This document shows, one piece after another, positions 5,938 through 6,290 of a stretch of DNA of 6,290 bases. Under the pieces are notes generated by a model. It did not search any database. It saw only the letters and a program-made list of their open reading frames with translations, and was not told where the DNA came from. Positions within the stretch are counted from its first letter, which is position 1, and each line of letters opens with the position of its first letter. This stretch comes from Pseudomonadota bacterium (GTDB taxonomy: Bacteria > Pseudomonadota > Gammaproteobacteria > Natronospirales > REEB76): the NCBI GenBank assembly GCA_021779005.1, contig JAJYBN010000072.1, positions 1-6,290 of the forward strand, written 5' to 3'. Both the position numbers and the translations under genes were made by a program.

Positions 5938-6079
5938 GAGCGATCATTGGTCTATGAGTGGAGGGCAGTCACCCGAATATTTGTAATGATAGCCTCGAAG
6001 GCTCTTGATTCTGAGGCAAGGAAACGGGTTTGTCTATGGTCTTTTTAACAGAAGTCTGCCAGATCACTGCAGATAGCAG

Positions 6080-6290
6080 CTAGTTGTCATGTGATACCGT
6101 CAAAGGCGTAGAGGTATGTGGCGCTGAAGCCGCAAGAGCTGAGCGGATTAGGATTTCAGCATCCTTTGGATCGAGTTCGCCAGGGTGGATCTTGATTACC
6201 TGTCCGCCCCGGTCCAAAACCATGGTGTAAGGCAAGCCGATGAAGTCGCCACCCAGGGCGGTGATCATCTGCGGTACCTGGTTATTACCC
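6080..6290 (-). CDS. TlpA/thioredoxin-family protein, C-terminal part
   Basis: Only the last 69 residues are in the window; the coding frame is open to position 6290, so the gene starts outside. Residues 17-38 (DFIGLPYTMVLDRGGQVIKIHP, quoted here as DFIGLPYTMVLD then RGGQVIKIHP) have the cis-proline loop (GLPYT), the following beta hairpin and the final helix (DPKDAEILIRSAL) of the thioredoxin fold, as in TlpA/ResA disulfide reductases. Family members act outside the cytoplasmic membrane to reduce disulfides, often in cytochrome c maturation. The redox CxxC, signal peptide or membrane anchor, and exact role cannot be seen. A short Ser/Thr/Pro-containing tail (ASAPHTSTPLTVSHDN) follows the fold. 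An ATG at 6268 is internal, because it lies within the conserved domain and the frame continues upstream. The gene is separated from aroQ by 281 bases and is probably a different transcription unit. Confidence 0.75.
   Translation of the reverse strand, partial: GNNQVPQMITALGGDFIGLPYTMVLDRGGQVIKIHPGELDPKDAEILIRSALAASAPHTSTPLTVSHDN

Larger units (their letters stand above)
5799..6079. other. 281-base AT-richer gap between tlpA-like gene and aroQ
   Basis: No credible coding sequence, tRNA or other RNA gene was found on either strand. The gap is visibly more AT-rich than the genes. It holds a GC-rich hairpin (5915-5937), an AT-rich dyad (5833-5864), a small hairpin AGCCT-CGA-AGGCT (5991-6003) and probably the aroQ promoter. 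I could not find a -35/-10 pair with good spacing: TTGCAA (5864-5859) and TATCTT (5845-5840) are only 13 bases apart. A 29-codon frame from the ATG at 5811 runs out of frame into aroQ and has no support. Confidence 0.5.

Noticed and set aside
5991..6003. AGCCT-CGA-AGGCT hairpin as a terminator for the tlpA-like gene
   Set aside because: Only five pairs, with no U-run on either strand; recorded as part of the gap but not called.
1..6290. Mobile element, defence system or other undescribed system
   Set aside because: All genes are conserved housekeeping genes in a familiar order, with no transposase, integrase, repeat-flanked cargo, CRISPR array or tRNA in the window.

Overview
The window is a compact housekeeping region in which every supported gene lies on the minus strand, so transcription reads from position 6290 towards 1. 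The order is: 3' end of a TlpA/thioredoxin-like gene, a 281-base gap, aroQ, accB, accC, a 143-base gap, prmA, a zinc-ribbon/DUF3426 membrane protein gene, a 176-base gap, dusB, and fis (cut off at its 3' end). The accB-accC pair, the prmA-dusB-fis linkage and Fis itself point to a gammaproteobacterium. A type II dehydroquinase gene ahead of accBC and a DUF3426 gene between prmA and dusB are arrangements I associate with non-enteric lineages (pseudomonads, purple sulfur bacteria and relatives) rather than Enterobacteriaceae. The coding sequence is fairly GC-rich; the gap upstream of aroQ is clearly more AT-rich. I cannot assign a genus.

Functionally, aroQ serves the shikimate pathway. accB and accC encode the biotin carrier and biotin carboxylase of acetyl-CoA carboxylase. 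prmA methylates ribosomal protein L11. The DUF3426 protein is a single-span membrane protein of unknown role with an N-terminal zinc ribbon. dusB makes dihydrouridine in tRNA, and fis encodes a growth-phase nucleoid protein. Spacing suggests three transcription blocks: aroQ-accB-accC (gaps of 23 and 39 bases), prmA-DUF3426 (stop directly followed by start), and dusB-fis (ATGA overlap). The last block has a good sigma-70-type promoter at 1289-1316.

No novel system, mobile element, CRISPR array or RNA gene is visible. What deserves a second look is in the three gaps: a near-identical repeat lying exactly in the dusB-fis promoter spacer and again 60 bases upstream; three sequence elements shared in order between the aroQ and dusB upstream regions; a terminator-like hairpin whose T-run abuts the prmA start codon, built from tandem heptamers; a small hairpin over the accB ribosome binding site; and two dyads upstream of aroQ.
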